A DNA stretch of 64,000 bases, taken from positions 62,001 to 126,000 of the forward strand of contig NZ_JABANE010000001.1 in assembly GCF_012844305.1 (NCBI RefSeq). Reading direction: 5' to 3'. The DNA is from Flammeovirga aprica JL-4. GTDB lineage: Bacteria; Bacteroidota; Bacteroidia; Cytophagales; Flammeovirgaceae. A program made the position numbers and the translations under genes. Below are positions 45,867-56,387 of the stretch, one piece after another; position 1 is the first letter of the stretch, and the number at the start of each line of letters is the position of its first letter. The notes below the pieces were generated by a model. The model did no database searches and was not told where the DNA came from. It saw nothing but the letters and a program-made list of their open reading frames with translations.

Positions 45867-47147
45867 ATGAACGCATTAGATAGGTCTATACCTCCAAAAT
45901 CCTATTCAATTAAAGATTTTTCATTGCCAAAGCCTTCGGAATATACATTAGATAATTCATGTAAGGTGTTTAGTATCCCTAATAGTGCACAACCTATCAT
46001 ACATTTTTCACTGTACATTAAAGGTGGAAAATTATTGGAAAAAGAAAAAGGTGCAGCGGCGCTCACTGCTAAGATGATTGGTGAGGGAGTGGAAGGAATG
46101 GATAGTAAAGCACTGCATCAGAAGCTGGAATCTTATGGGGCAATAGTAAGCACTTCAAGTGATATAGATTCTTTTACGGTCAGCGGACATTGTTTGAAAA
46201 GGTATTTTTCTGATGTAATACAGCTAGTGAAAAAATACTTGACAGTATCTACTTTTGCAGAAAAAGACTTCGCGCATATTCTTCAGGTGATGTTGCAGCA
46301 ACAGCAGCTTAATGAAGAGAAAACCTCTTACTTGTCTACGAAATTATTTAGAGAGAATTTCTACGGAGATCAACATCCTTATGGGAAATCTCTTTCGTCA
46401 GAAGCACTGAAAAACTTTCAGATTGATGAGGTAAGCCGATATTATCAGGAAAATATTTTAGGAAATCCCTTTCAGTTATTTATCACAGGTGATGTAACTG
46501 AAACGGAAATTCAGGAAATCAACCAATATCTTGGAGGTATTCCGGTAAGAGAAGATGCTGTATTTGCTTATCCTGATTTTGTGAGTAAAATCAGTAGTCC
46601 TCAGTTGAAAATCTACCAAGAAAAAGAAGATGCTGTTCAGACAAGTATAAGAATAGGCTGTCCTACATTTACATTACCTAATCCAGATCTTGAGGCGTTT
46701 ACGATACTGAATGAAGTTCTTGGAGGTTATTTTGGATCAAGATTAATGAAAAATGTACGTGAAGAGAAAGGTTTAACGTATGGAATCCACTCTTCATTTA
46801 GAAATGAAACAAATCAAGGCTACTTTATCATAGCTACTGATCTTAAAAAAGAATCAAAGGATCTGGCACTTCAAGAAATTTATAAGGAGATAAAAGTTCT
46901 GACAGAAGAAGAAATTTCAGCAGAAGAATTAGATACTGTAAAGAATTATATGACAGGCAATTTTGTCATGTCAATTAATTCTAATCTATCACTTTTAGAA
47001 GTGACAAAATCATTATATAAAAAGGGATTACCTTTTAATTATTATGATGATTATGTAAGTAGAATTCAGGAAATACAAGCACCAACATTAGTAGAAGTTG
47101 CGAATAAATATTTCAAGCAGAATATGTTGGAAATCTGTGTGGGATAA
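45867..47147 (+). CDS. M16 family protein lacking the zinc motif
   Basis: This 426-residue protein has the M16 fold: N-terminal IIHFSLYIKGGKLLEKEKGA and the C-terminal half VLGGYFGSRLMKNVREEKGL, TYGIHSSF and NQGYFIIATDLKK. The position of the HxxEH zinc site reads AALTAKMIGEGVEG, with no His or Glu pair in register, so the protein is very probably non-catalytic. In relatives such a protein pairs with an active M16 subunit encoded next door; here the likely partner is the 59964-61202 gene, 12.8 kb away. No signal peptide is visible. The C-terminal R/Y substrate-binding pair characteristic of M16 is kept. Confidence 0.9.
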   Translation: MNALDRSIPPKSYSIKDFSLPKPSEYTLDNSCKVFSIPNSAQPIIHFSLYIKGGKLLEKEKGAAALTAKMIGEGVEGMDSKALHQKLESYGAIVSTSSDIDSFTVSGHCLKRYFSDVIQLVKKYLTVSTFAEKDFAHILQVMLQQQQLNEEKTSYLSTKLFRENFYGDQHPYGKSLSSEALKNFQIDEVSRYYQENILGNPFQLFITGDVTETEIQEINQYLGGIPVREDAVFAYPDFVSKISSPQLKIYQEKEDAVQTSIRIGCPTFTLPNPDLEAFTILNEVLGGYFGSRLMKNVREEKGLTYGIHSSFRNETNQGYFIIATDLKKESKDLALQEIYKEIKVLTEEEISAEELDTVKNYMTGNFVMSINSNLSLLEVTKSLYKKGLPFNYYDDYVSRIQEIQAPTLVEVANKYFKQNMLEICVG

Positions 47148-47725
47148 CGAATAGGTAGTGTAGTAAGCCTTCGTGGCTTACTACATTCCCATTGTTGAAA
47201 GTGAAGCTTGTATTATTTCTTTTATAAGTTAAAAGACTAAAGTATAGTTTCTTTGAATTGAGTTAGTATATCAAAAAAGTTGGGTGCAAATTTAGTTTAT
47301 AGAAAAAAGTTGAAAGTTTGTTTTTTGCACTTAGTTTAAAAAATGTAGTAATGTTTGCTTTATAATCTATTAAAGTGGAACGAAAAAACTAATAAACGTT
47401 TTATTTCTTACTGAGTTATTTCGTTGATGCAATAGTATTAAAAACAATTCGGATGCACAATATTTGTTAACTAAATTCTTAAAATTACTTGAATAAGTAA
47501 TACTGATTGTTAAAATTATTATAATTTTAGTTGTTTTTTACCCGAAAATAAAATTCTCTCAATTTATTTCTCCTTCATTCAAAAAATTCAAAAAAGTGAA
47601 ATTGTCTCTAAAAACTTACATTGTACTGTATGTGTCTTATTTCCCAATAATTATTAATTAAATCATTCTTATTTTCTGGAATGGCGTATCTCTTATTGTC
47701 TTTTTAACTTAATTTCCCAAAAAAT
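47148..47725. other. Long non-coding region before the sulfotransferase gene
   Basis: 578 bp with no credible gene on either strand. It holds a perfect 10-bp hairpin (47160-47184, GTAGTAAGCC/GGCTTACTAC, no T-run). Further in are two AT-rich palindromes: ATTACTT-GAAT-AAGTAAT (47484-47501) and TAAAATTAT-T-ATAATTTTA (47511-47529). They could be regulator sites for the sulfotransferase gene. No consensus plus-strand TAnnTTTG promoter is apparent. Confidence 0.5.
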
Positions 47726-48829
47726 ATGGCATCATTCGACAACTTGGAAATGGCAACCTTAGTAGGAAGCTCACAAAAAAATTTCTCTAAATTAGAAAAG
47801 CAATATACAATTGAACCAGAGTATAAAAATAAGTTCAATAAGGCGAAATTAATCGGAAACCTTTGTTATCCGTTTGAAGCGATCAACCAGAATTGGTTGT
47901 ATAAAAAAGCAGACAAAATAGAAACAGATAAGGAACCCGTTTTTGTATTAGGACATTGGAGAAGTGGTACAACCCATTTGCATAATTTACTGAGTAAAGA
48001 TCCTCAGTTTGGTTTTGTGAATACTTTCCAAAGTGTATTTCCAAATGAAATGATGTTTGGTAAAAATATCTTCATGCCTATCATGAAAATGATGATGCCA
48101 AAAGAAAGACCTGCTGATGGATTGAAGTTAGATCCAGCTTTCCCACAAGAAGAGGAGTTTGCTTTAGGTAATTTACATGATATGTCTTATTACTATTTCT
48201 GGTACTTCCCTAAAGATACAATTAAGATTTTTGATAAGTTTTTATTAGGAAAAGGATTGTCGGAAGGTGAGAAGCAACATTGGAGAACAACTTATGAACG
48301 TTTTGTAAAACTTGCTTTATGGCAGACAAAAGGTGAGCGTTTTCTTTCTAAAAACCCTCCTCATACAGCAAGAGTTGATGAATTATTGAAGATATATCCT
48401 AATGCGAAGTTTATTTACATCTATAGAAACCCGTATGAGGTCTATGGTTCAACTTTCAGGTTCTTCAAAGGAGTTTTGCCTAGTCAGCAGTTTCAGTCGA
48501 TTACAGACGATCAGCTGAGTGATAATATTCTGAAGGTATTTACAAAAATGTATGATAAATACGAGCAGGATAAATTATCAATCCCTGCTGAAAATCTTGT
48601 GGAAGTTAAATATGAAGAGTTCTCGAAAGATAACCTTGGATATTTAGACAATATTTATCAGCAATTAAACCTTGGTGATTTTAATGAGGTGAGAGGAACA
48701 ATGCAGGCTTATTTGGATAGTCTAGGTTCTCATAAGAAGCATCAATATAACTTTCCTCAGGAGGTGATTGATAAAGTAAACTCCAATTGGAGTTATGCGT
48801 TTGAAAAATGGAATTATGATATGCTGTAA
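47726..48829 (+). CDS. Sulfotransferase family protein
   Basis: This 367-residue protein has the PAPS 5'-phosphosulfate loop GHWRSGTTHLHNLLS at residues 76-90 and the 3'-phosphate-binding strand FIYIYRNPYEVYGSTFRFF, both typical of the Sulfotransfer_3 family in this phylum. The segment PQEEEFALGNLHDMSYYY is also conserved in it. The acceptor (a lipid, glycan or small molecule) is not visible from sequence. There is no signal peptide, so it acts in the cytoplasm. It is a single gene with a long upstream region and its own terminator. Confidence 0.9.
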   Translation: MASFDNLEMATLVGSSQKNFSKLEKQYTIEPEYKNKFNKAKLIGNLCYPFEAINQNWLYKKADKIETDKEPVFVLGHWRSGTTHLHNLLSKDPQFGFVNTFQSVFPNEMMFGKNIFMPIMKMMMPKERPADGLKLDPAFPQEEEFALGNLHDMSYYYFWYFPKDTIKIFDKFLLGKGLSEGEKQHWRTTYERFVKLALWQTKGERFLSKNPPHTARVDELLKIYPNAKFIYIYRNPYEVYGSTFRFFKGVLPSQQFQSITDDQLSDNILKVFTKMYDKYEQDKLSIPAENLVEVKYEEFSKDNLGYLDNIYQQLNLGDFNEVRGTMQAYLDSLGSHKKHQYNFPQEVIDKVNSNWSYAFEKWNYDML

Positions 48830-48853
48830 CAGATCAGTTTTCAGATAGAAATA

Positions 48854-48890
48854 AAAAAATGGAGTAGGTGGTAAGCCTACTCCATTTTTT
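48854..48890. terminator. Bidirectional terminator
   Basis: AAAAAATGGAGTAGG and CCTACTCCATTTTTT form a 15-bp perfect stem with loop TGGTAAG. T-runs are available in both directions. It separates the sulfotransferase gene from the convergent efflux operon. Confidence 0.93.
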
Positions 48891-48907
48891 ATGCTTTAGT
48901 ATTAAAA

Positions 48908-50347
48908 TTAATTATTACCCTGAGCGTCTTGTTGCTCCTGAGGAGTGATCCAGCCACCGCCTAGAGCTTTATACAATTGAATGTAAGAAGTCAAGATATT
49001 ACTCTGAACCTTCACAAGGTTAAGTTCGGCATCAAAGGCCTGTCTTTGCTGTTCAAGGTATTCCAAGTAACTGGTAACACCTCTGTCATATCTTTGTTTT
49101 GAAAGATATTCAGCATTCACTGCGGCTCTTGTATGCTTTTCTCTTGCTATACGTTCCTCTTCATAGAATTGAATAGAAGCTAATGCATCTTCTACCTCTC
49201 TAAAAGCCACGATAGCACTTCTTTCATATTCTTGAATAGAAGCTTCAAGCCTTGCTTTTTCAACTTCCACTTGTCTTTTATTTCTTCCCCATTGGAATAA
49301 TGGTCCGGTTAAACCAGCACCAATGTTCCATGCTTCAGCAGCACCACCTGTATTAGTAGCACTTAAAGCTTGAGAGGCAATACCTCCTGCACCTGTGATG
49401 CTGATGGTTGGGAATCTGTTGGCAATTGCTGCTCCAACTTGAGCATTTTGAGCGACAATATCTTGTTCTGCTCTTAATAAGTCAGGTCTTCTTTTTAATA
49501 AATCAGAAGGAATACCTGCAGGAATTACTGGAGGTTTGATCTGATTTTCCAAAGCTAAGCCTGTAAGGTAACTTCTAGGGTTGGCACCAATTAATACAGA
49601 TAAAAGGTTCTCAGACAAAGCAATCCCTCTTTTGTAAATTGGAACACTGCTTTCTGCTATAGCTTGTTGAATCTGTGCTTGGTTGAGGTCCAATTCTGGA
49701 ATAGTTCCTTGTTTGTATCTTGCTTCCATGATAATCATAGAGCTGTCTCTAGAAGCTAAAGTCTCTTGAGCAACGACAAGACTAGCTTTATTTTCAAGTA
49801 ATTGAACATAAGCGGCAGTTACCTCAGAGATCAAGCTGATTTGTACAGCCCTTAAGCCGTAAATGGTACCAAGGTAATTGGCATTGGCGGCTTCGGATAG
49901 CCTTTTATTCTTACCCCAAAGGTCAATTTCCCAGTTAAGAGATGCTCCGACATAGTAATTGTCAGAAGCTCCATTGGGTAATACAAAACCACCGTAGTTA
50001 CCGTAAGTGTAATTGCCATCATACCCGAACTGAGGTCTTGTATTGACTTTCTGTATTCTGTAAAGTTTTTCAGCCTCTACAATTCGTTGCATTGCCACTT
50101 TTACATCCTGATTGTTTTCTAAGGCAACAACGATTAAACTGTCTAAAACTTTATCTTGAATTAAAGTCCACCAGCCAATTGTGTCATTTTCTGTTGATAC
50201 AAGTGTATCAACTCCAAAACGATATTCTAATGGTGTATCAATTTCGGGAGCCTCATAATTCTTACCCATTTTACATCCCCACAAGGAGAGCAAAATAAGG
50301 CAACTGACTAGGAGGCGGGTTTTATTTGATATAATTAAATTTTTCAT
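48908..50347 (-). CDS. RND efflux outer membrane channel lipoprotein (NodT/OprM type)
   Basis: This 479-residue lipoprotein has the lipobox LLSLWGC with Cys25. It shows the two-repeat TolC-like structure: WWTLIQDKVLDSLIVVALEN, then LISEVTAAYVQLLENKASL, PAGIPSDLLKRRPDLLRAEQ (the NodT signature), and AAIANRFPTISITGAGG. It ends GGGWITPQEQQ, typical of the family. It is the last gene of the adaptor-permease-channel operon, 3 bp after the permease gene. Confidence 0.96.
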   Translation of the reverse strand: MKNLIISNKTRLLVSCLILLSLWGCKMGKNYEAPEIDTPLEYRFGVDTLVSTENDTIGWWTLIQDKVLDSLIVVALENNQDVKVAMQRIVEAEKLYRIQKVNTRPQFGYDGNYTYGNYGGFVLPNGASDNYYVGASLNWEIDLWGKNKRLSEAANANYLGTIYGLRAVQISLISEVTAAYVQLLENKASLVVAQETLASRDSSMIIMEARYKQGTIPELDLNQAQIQQAIAESSVPIYKRGIALSENLLSVLIGANPRSYLTGLALENQIKPPVIPAGIPSDLLKRRPDLLRAEQDIVAQNAQVGAAIANRFPTISITGAGGIASQALSATNTGGAAEAWNIGAGLTGPLFQWGRNKRQVEVEKARLEASIQEYERSAIVAFREVEDALASIQFYEEERIAREKHTRAAVNAEYLSKQRYDRGVTSYLEYLEQQRQAFDAELNLVKVQSNILTSYIQLYKALGGGWITPQEQQDAQGNN

Positions 50348-50350
50348 GAT

Positions 50351-53300
50351 TTATGCCTCTCCGTTAGTTTGAATTTCTTTATCTCTTTTCTCTTCGTATT
50401 TCGCAATTTTACCTACTAGAACAAATAGCATAGGATATAAGAAAAGACCTAAAATTGTAGCCATACCCATACCGCCTAGTAATGCCATACCCATTACTTT
50501 TCTGGCTTCTGCACCTGATCCTGTTGCAATTACTAGTGGAAGTACACCAAGTATAAAAGAGAAGGCCGTCATAAGAATCGGTCTGAAACGTAATTCAGCA
50601 GACTTGATAGCTGCGTCAAATAAGGACAATCCCTCATCAAATTTCAGCTTGGCAAATTCTACAATCAGAATGGCATTTTTTGCGGCCATTGCAATAAGCA
50701 TTACCAATGAGATTTGAGCAAAAATATTGTTTTCATAACTTTCACTGAAGAATCTCGCTACCCATATCATTAAAAAGGCTCCAAATATGGCGAATGGAGT
50801 TCCTAACAGAATACTGAAAGGCATTGACCATGATTCATACTGAGCGGCAAGAATTAAGAATACGAATAGTAAGGAGAATGCAAAAATGATAAATACTGAA
50901 CCCGATGCTTTTTTCTCTTGGTAAGACATACCATTCCAAGCATAAGTCATATTATCAGGAAGAACTTCTTTTGCTACTTCTTCAAGGGCATCCATTGCTT
51001 GACCGGAACTAAAGCCAGGAGCAGGAGAACCTGTCACCTCTACAGATCGTAGAAGGTTAAATCTATTGGTGTATTCTGGACCACTGATTTTCTCAACATT
51101 AACAAGCGTAGAAAGCGGTACTTTTGACCCGTTGCTAGATTTGACATAGAACATGTCTAACTGTTTCTCGTCATTTCTATACTCAGGTTCTGCTTGTACA
51201 TAGGCTCTGTAAAGACGGCCGAAACGGTTGAAGTCATTGATATAAGAACCTCCTAAGAAAGCGGCGAAAGTGGTGTAGACATCATTTAAGTTTACCCCAA
51301 GCTTCAGGATTTTATCTCTGTTGATATCAATAAAACGCTGAGGAACGCTTGATTCAAAAGTAGTAAAGGCCATTGCAATTTCTGGTCTTGCATTAGCCGC
51401 TTTGATAAACTCGTTGGTGTAATTGGCCAAATAATCAGGAGTGTTACCGCCTTTGTCTTGAACCATTATACTAAAACCAGAACCATTACCTAAACCAGGA
51501 ATGGCAGGAGGACCAAAAGCGAAAACTTTTGCTTCTGTTATTTGAGTAGCAAAGAGGTAATTCAATTTTTGAACAACTTGCTTTGCGGTGAGTTCTCTTT
51601 TATCCCAACTTTTTAGCGTTACGAAGAAGAAGGCAGAGTTAGTTGACATACTACTTGATAGAAGGGAGTAACCTGCTACTGTAGTATTCATTTCTATTTC
51701 TTCAACTTGAGCTGTAATCTTCTCAATTTTATACGCTAAATCATTTGTTCTTTGAAGTGATGATGCAACTGGCAATTGGGCATTGATGAAGATATAACCT
51801 TGGTCTTCTTCAGGAATAAACCCAACAGGAACTTTTACTCCAAGCCAACCTGCAGCCAATAGTGTTCCACCGATGAAAATACAACTCATCAAAATCTTAC
51901 GAGTTGCAATTTTTGTAACACTAAGATAAGAAGTGGTAGATCTATCAAACACATTATTAAACACTTTAAAGAATGCACCCAATGGTCCACCTACAGGTTC
52001 TTTTTTTCTAAGTATCAAACCACAAAGTGCCGGAGATAATGTAAGGGCATTGAGTGATGAAAAACATACTGAAACAGCTACTGTGATGGCAAACTGTTGG
52101 TAGAGTCGACCTGTAATACCCGCCATACCTGCTACTGGGATAAATACTGCAACAAGTACTAGAGTAGTGGCAATTACTGGTGCTGTTACTTCACTCATGG
52201 CTTTATTCGTGGCATCTTTGGCATTGTAGCCTTCTTCGAGATATACCTGAACGGCATCTACTACTACAATGGCGTCATCCACTACAATACCAATGGCGAG
52301 TACTAAACCTAATAATGATAATACATTGATGGTAAAACCAAGAAGAGGGAACAGCATAAATGCTGCGACCAATGAAACAGGAATCGCCATGGTTGGAACT
52401 AGTGTTGCTCTCCAATCTTGGATGAACACATATACTACAAGTACTACAAGCAGTAAGGCGATAAATAACGTTTCAATGATTTCATCGATACCAGCAGTAA
52501 TTGGTTTTGTTGAGTCCAATGACACTTCGTAATTAATGCCATTTGGAAAATCTTCTTTCAAAGCATCCATTTTTGAAATCATTTCTTCAGCCAAAGCAAC
52601 GGCGTTGGAACCAGGAGCTTGGTAGATGGCAATTACAGCACAATTGGCACCATTTAGACGGGTAAATGCTGAATAGGTTTCTACACCTAGTTCAATTCTA
52701 GCCACATCACTTAAAAGTACTTGGCTACCATCTTTATTCGTTCTTACTACAATATTACCAAACTCTTCTTCTGATTGAAGACGGTCCGGAAGCAGTACTG
52801 TGTAAGTGAATTCAGTACCTTTTGGAGCTGGTTCTGCACCAAACTTACCACCCGGAACAATAACGTTTTGATTGTTTACCGCCGTTGTAATTTCAGGAAT
52901 AGTTAAATTCAGTTTAGCCAAACGGTCTGGCTTTACCCAAATACGCATTGAATAATCTGAAGTACCCAATACAGACACACTACCAATACCTTTCGTTCTT
53001 GCAAGTACATCTTTGATGTTGATCAAAGAGTAGTTACCCAAAAAGTTCTGATCATACCTTCCATCAGGTGAAGTAAGGGTGATCAGCATCAAGATATTTG
53101 GAAGTGATTTTTCTGTTTTTACACCTGTTCTTTTGACACCGTCTGGTAGTTTTGGAGTGGCAGTAGCTACACGGTTTTGTGTAAATACTGTACTCATATC
53201 AGGGTCAGTACCAATATCAAAAGATGTTTGTATTTGAAGTGTACCATCATTGGAGTTGATGGACTTCATATAGATCATGTTTTCCACACCATTGATTTCC

Positions 53301-53518
53301 TGTTCCAATGGAGTGGCTACAGATTGCTCTACGTTTAATGCACTCGCTCCAGTATAAGTTGCACTGATCTTTACAATGGGAGGAGTTAAATTGGGGTATT
53401 GTTCAATAGGAAGTCCTGTGATAGAAACACCACCAACTATGGTCATAATAATGGCAATGACCATGGCGACAATCGGTCGCCTCACAAAAAAGTTTGATTT
53501 TATTTGTTCCTTGCTCAT
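50351..53518 (-). CDS. RND multidrug efflux permease (HAE1/AcrB family)
   Basis: This 1055-residue inner membrane antiporter has the usual twelve transmembrane helices and two large periplasmic loops. The N-terminus is FFVRRPIVAMVIAIIMTIVG, with ITGLPIEQYPNLTPPIVKIS. The proton relay is present: Asp414 and Asp415 in IGIVVDDAIVVVDAV and Lys947 in AMAAKNAILIVEFAK. The TM11 segment LRFRPILMTAFSFILGVLPL is also conserved. It exports hydrophobic or amphiphilic compounds with the adaptor and channel encoded on either side. It overlaps the adaptor stop by one base. Confidence 0.97.
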   Translation of the reverse strand: MSKEQIKSNFFVRRPIVAMVIAIIMTIVGGVSITGLPIEQYPNLTPPIVKISATYTGASALNVEQSVATPLEQEINGVENMIYMKSINSNDGTLQIQTSFDIGTDPDMSTVFTQNRVATATPKLPDGVKRTGVKTEKSLPNILMLITLTSPDGRYDQNFLGNYSLINIKDVLARTKGIGSVSVLGTSDYSMRIWVKPDRLAKLNLTIPEITTAVNNQNVIVPGGKFGAEPAPKGTEFTYTVLLPDRLQSEEEFGNIVVRTNKDGSQVLLSDVARIELGVETYSAFTRLNGANCAVIAIYQAPGSNAVALAEEMISKMDALKEDFPNGINYEVSLDSTKPITAGIDEIIETLFIALLLVVLVVYVFIQDWRATLVPTMAIPVSLVAAFMLFPLLGFTINVLSLLGLVLAIGIVVDDAIVVVDAVQVYLEEGYNAKDATNKAMSEVTAPVIATTLVLVAVFIPVAGMAGITGRLYQQFAITVAVSVCFSSLNALTLSPALCGLILRKKEPVGGPLGAFFKVFNNVFDRSTTSYLSVTKIATRKILMSCIFIGGTLLAAGWLGVKVPVGFIPEEDQGYIFINAQLPVASSLQRTNDLAYKIEKITAQVEEIEMNTTVAGYSLLSSSMSTNSAFFFVTLKSWDKRELTAKQVVQKLNYLFATQITEAKVFAFGPPAIPGLGNGSGFSIMVQDKGGNTPDYLANYTNEFIKAANARPEIAMAFTTFESSVPQRFIDINRDKILKLGVNLNDVYTTFAAFLGGSYINDFNRFGRLYRAYVQAEPEYRNDEKQLDMFYVKSSNGSKVPLSTLVNVEKISGPEYTNRFNLLRSVEVTGSPAPGFSSGQAMDALEEVAKEVLPDNMTYAWNGMSYQEKKASGSVFIIFAFSLLFVFLILAAQYESWSMPFSILLGTPFAIFGAFLMIWVARFFSESYENNIFAQISLVMLIAMAAKNAILIVEFAKLKFDEGLSLFDAAIKSAELRFRPILMTAFSFILGVLPLVIATGSGAEARKVMGMALLGGMGMATILGLFLYPMLFVLVGKIAKYEEKRDKEIQTNGEA

Positions 53519-54705
53519 TATACTCCTTCGTACTGTGATTCGAATTGAACTACTTTGTATTTAATTGTTGCTCCTTCTTGAACTTTTTGAAGTCCTTCCA
53601 AAACAATCTTTTCTCCTTTTTTCAAGCCTGATTTTACAAGGAAGTAATCTTTGTAAGCATGTCTTGCTAATTCAATACTTCTTTGAGAAACCTTTCCTGC
53701 TTGGTCAACCACATAAACAGAATAGCGTCCTTGGAATTCCATTACTGCTCTTTGAGGAACAAGAATTCCATTTGGTACGATGTCAATGATTGAACGAACT
53801 TTTGCAAACTGACCAGGTCTGATTAAACCGTCAACGTTTGGAAAAGTAGCTTGAATAAGGATCGCACCTGTATTCGCATCAACACTTCTGTCAATAAAAT
53901 CGAAATGTCCTTTATGTTTATATACAGTGTTATCTGAGAAGATCAAGTCAAGGTTATTCTTAGGTTTTCCGTCGTCTTCACTTTTCTTTCCTGATTTCTC
54001 TTGAGCTACAGCATATCTTGCCAATCTTAAGTAATCATTTTCATTGATGAAGAATCTTACATTTACAGAGTCAATTCTTGAAACTGTATTTAAGATAACG
54101 GGGTTAGGATCTTTACCCACAAATTCCCCTACTTTGGCTTCTGTTTTACCAATAATACCGCTGATAGGAGAAGTAATTCTAGTGTAGCCTAATTCAATTT
54201 GAGCCATTCTCAAGTTCGCTTCGGCTGCAACAACCATAGATTCTGAAGCACCTTTTTCGGCTAAAGCAGCATCAAGGTCAGATTTGGAAACAGCATTTTG
54301 CTCTGCTAGTGGCTGAATACGCTCTAAATCATTAGAAGCACGGATCAGCGTCACTTTAGCTTCTGCGAGCTGTCCTTCTCTCATCGCTACATTGGCTGCA
54401 TATTGTTTGGGGTCGACTTTGTAAAGTAATTGTCCTTTTTTGACTTCACTACCTTCCTTGAAGTATATACCCTCTAAATAACCTTCTACTCTGGAGCGAA
54501 TAGGAATATCTTTCGTACCGTAAACTTGACCAACAAATTCTTTGGTTAAGGGTACATCCTGAATAGTTACTTCGGTGATAGGGATTTCAAGTTGCGGTAA
54601 CTGAGTCTGTTGTTGTTCAGAACTTTTACCACACCCACACAACAGGTTGATGGTGAATGCAAGGGTTATTAATTTACTTGTTGCATTCAAAAAGTTAAAT
54701 GTCAT
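53518..54705 (-). CDS. RND efflux periplasmic adaptor lipoprotein
   Basis: This 395-residue membrane fusion protein has a lipoprotein signal (lipobox LLCGC, Cys25). Its domain order is normal: barrel-sandwich hybrid (TKDIPIRSRVEGYLEGIYFK, then EGSEVKKGQLLYKVDPKQY), alpha-hairpin coiled coil (about residues 110-175), lipoyl half (LGYTRITSPISGIIGKTEAK), beta-barrel (ANTGAILIQATFPNVDGLIR) and the membrane-proximal domain (AVMEFQGRYSVYVVDQAGKV). It is the first gene of the operon. No regulator is next to it. Confidence 0.96.
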   Translation of the reverse strand: MTFNFLNATSKLITLAFTINLLCGCGKSSEQQQTQLPQLEIPITEVTIQDVPLTKEFVGQVYGTKDIPIRSRVEGYLEGIYFKEGSEVKKGQLLYKVDPKQYAANVAMREGQLAEAKVTLIRASNDLERIQPLAEQNAVSKSDLDAALAEKGASESMVVAAEANLRMAQIELGYTRITSPISGIIGKTEAKVGEFVGKDPNPVILNTVSRIDSVNVRFFINENDYLRLARYAVAQEKSGKKSEDDGKPKNNLDLIFSDNTVYKHKGHFDFIDRSVDANTGAILIQATFPNVDGLIRPGQFAKVRSIIDIVPNGILVPQRAVMEFQGRYSVYVVDQAGKVSQRSIELARHAYKDYFLVKSGLKKGEKIVLEGLQKVQEGATIKYKVVQFESQYEGV

Positions 54706-54819
54706 TATTTTGAGATATTATGTAGTTAAGTACGTATTTAAAATTCGGAGTAAATCTATTAAAATTTTTACTAATATTAACTAAAGAGGAGCTTTAGGAA
54801 GTGTTAATATACATTGTTA

Positions 54820-56328
54820 TTAGTTTTCCCAGTTAAAACTTCTTTGAACAGCTTTCTTCCATTGCTGATTTGTAGCAGAGCGCTCTTTTTCATTCATTTT
54901 ATTTTTAAAAGATTTATCCATTTTCCAAATTTTATTGATTTCGTCAATGTCGCTCCAATAACCTACCGCTAATCCTGCTAAGAAAGCGGCCCCCATTGCT
55001 GTTGTTTCAAGGATTTTTGGGCGGATCACATCGATGTTTGAAATATTGCTTTGAGTTTGCATGAGTAAATTATTAGCACAGGCACCTCCATCTACTCTTA
55101 ATTCTTTTGCCTGCATTTGGATATCAGCCTGCATTGCTTCTATTACATCTTGTGACTGCAAGGCAATGGCTTCCAAAGTAGCTCTAACAATATGTCCTTT
55201 CTGTGTGCCCCTTGTAATTCCCACCAAAGTACCTCTTGCATATTGGTCCCAATACGGAGCACCTAAACCTGTGAGTGCTGGAACAAAAACAACACCTCCG
55301 TTATCTTTCACCTCTTTGGCTATTTTTTCACTATGATGTGCTTTTTTAATGATACCAAGTCCATCTCTGAGCCATTGAATAGCGGCCCCTGCTACAAAAA
55401 CACTTCCTTCTAATGCGTAATTTACATTGTCACCAATTTTCCATGCAATGGTAGTTAGTAATTGATGCTGGGAGATGATCGCTTTTTTACCAGTATTCAT
55501 CATAATAAAGCAACCTGTGCCGTAGGTGTTTTTTACCATACCGCTTTTGGTGCACATCTGTCCGAAAAGTGCGGCCTGTTGATCACCTGCAATACCTGCA
55601 ATTGGTATTTTACTGGCAAAAAGTGTGGTAGCTGTCTGAGCATAAATCTCACTGCTGCTTTTGACTTCGGGCAACATACTTTTCGGGATATTGAAAATCT
55701 TCAGTAATTCCTCATCCCATTCCAATGTATGAATATTAAAAAGCATGGTTCTGCTGGCATTCGTCACATCCGTTACATAGGCCTTTCCTCTTGTGAATTG
55801 CCATATCAACCATGTATCAATAGTACCGAACCTCAACAATCCTTTCTCTGCCTTTTTTCGGGCACCTTTTACATTTTCTAAAATCCAATGAATTTTACTG
55901 GCAGAAAAATAGGCATCTATAATCAGACCTGTTTTCTTCTGAATGACCTCAGTATATTTCTCTTTTAGAGAATCACAATACTTGGCTGTTCTCCTATCTT
56001 GCCAAACAATCGCATTATAAATAGGTTTATTGGTAGAAGCATCCCAGACAACAGTAGTTTCTCTTTGGTTCGTTATTCCAATTCCGGCAATATTCAAACC
56101 GTTCAAACCTTCTTTTGCAATACATTCAGCTGCTACAGAAGCTTGTGTAGACCAGATTTCTTTTGGGTCATGTTCCACCCATCCCGGTTTTGGATAGTAT
56201 TGTTTGAATTCTTTTTGAGCAGAATTGATAATTTTGCCTTTTTTGTCAAAAAGAATGGCTCTTGAACTGGTTGTACCTTGGTCTAAAGACAGGATATACT
56301 GTTTGCTTTTACCCATAGATGTTGTCAC
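54820..56328 (-). CDS. glpK: Glycerol kinase
   Basis: This 502-residue enzyme of the FGGY family phosphorylates glycerol to glycerol 3-phosphate. It has the ATP-binding [49 protein letters not shown], the FGGY signatures in [13 protein letters not shown] and [20 protein letters not shown], and [14 protein letters not shown]. It is complete. The usual neighbours glpF or glpD are not adjacent. It may start at the second Met (MGKSKQYIL) instead. Confidence 0.97.
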   Translation of the reverse strand: MTTSMGKSKQYILSLDQGTTSSRAILFDKKGKIINSAQKEFKQYYPKPGWVEHDPKEIWSTQASVAAECIAKEGLNGLNIAGIGITNQRETTVVWDASTNKPIYNAIVWQDRRTAKYCDSLKEKYTEVIQKKTGLIIDAYFSASKIHWILENVKGARKKAEKGLLRFGTIDTWLIWQFTRGKAYVTDVTNASRTMLFNIHTLEWDEELLKIFNIPKSMLPEVKSSSEIYAQTATTLFASKIPIAGIAGDQQAALFGQMCTKSGMVKNTYGTGCFIMMNTGKKAIISQHQLLTTIAWKIGDNVNYALEGSVFVAGAAIQWLRDGLGIIKKAHHSEKIAKEVKDNGGVVFVPALTGLGAPYWDQYARGTLVGITRGTQKGHIVRATLEAIALQSQDVIEAMQADIQMQAKELRVDGGACANNLLMQTQSNISNIDVIRPKILETTAMGAAFLAGLAVGYWSDIDEINKIWKMDKSFKNKMNEKERSATNQQWKKAVQRSFNWEN

Positions 56329-56387
56329 TTTTATTTGGTCTCAAAGTACCTCTGAATTAGTACCTAACATCTAAAATAGAAAAATAA

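Noticed and set aside
47160-47184. 10-bp hairpin after the M16 gene as a terminator
   Set aside because: The stem is good, but neither strand has a T-run after it, so I list it only as a hairpin in the non-coding region.
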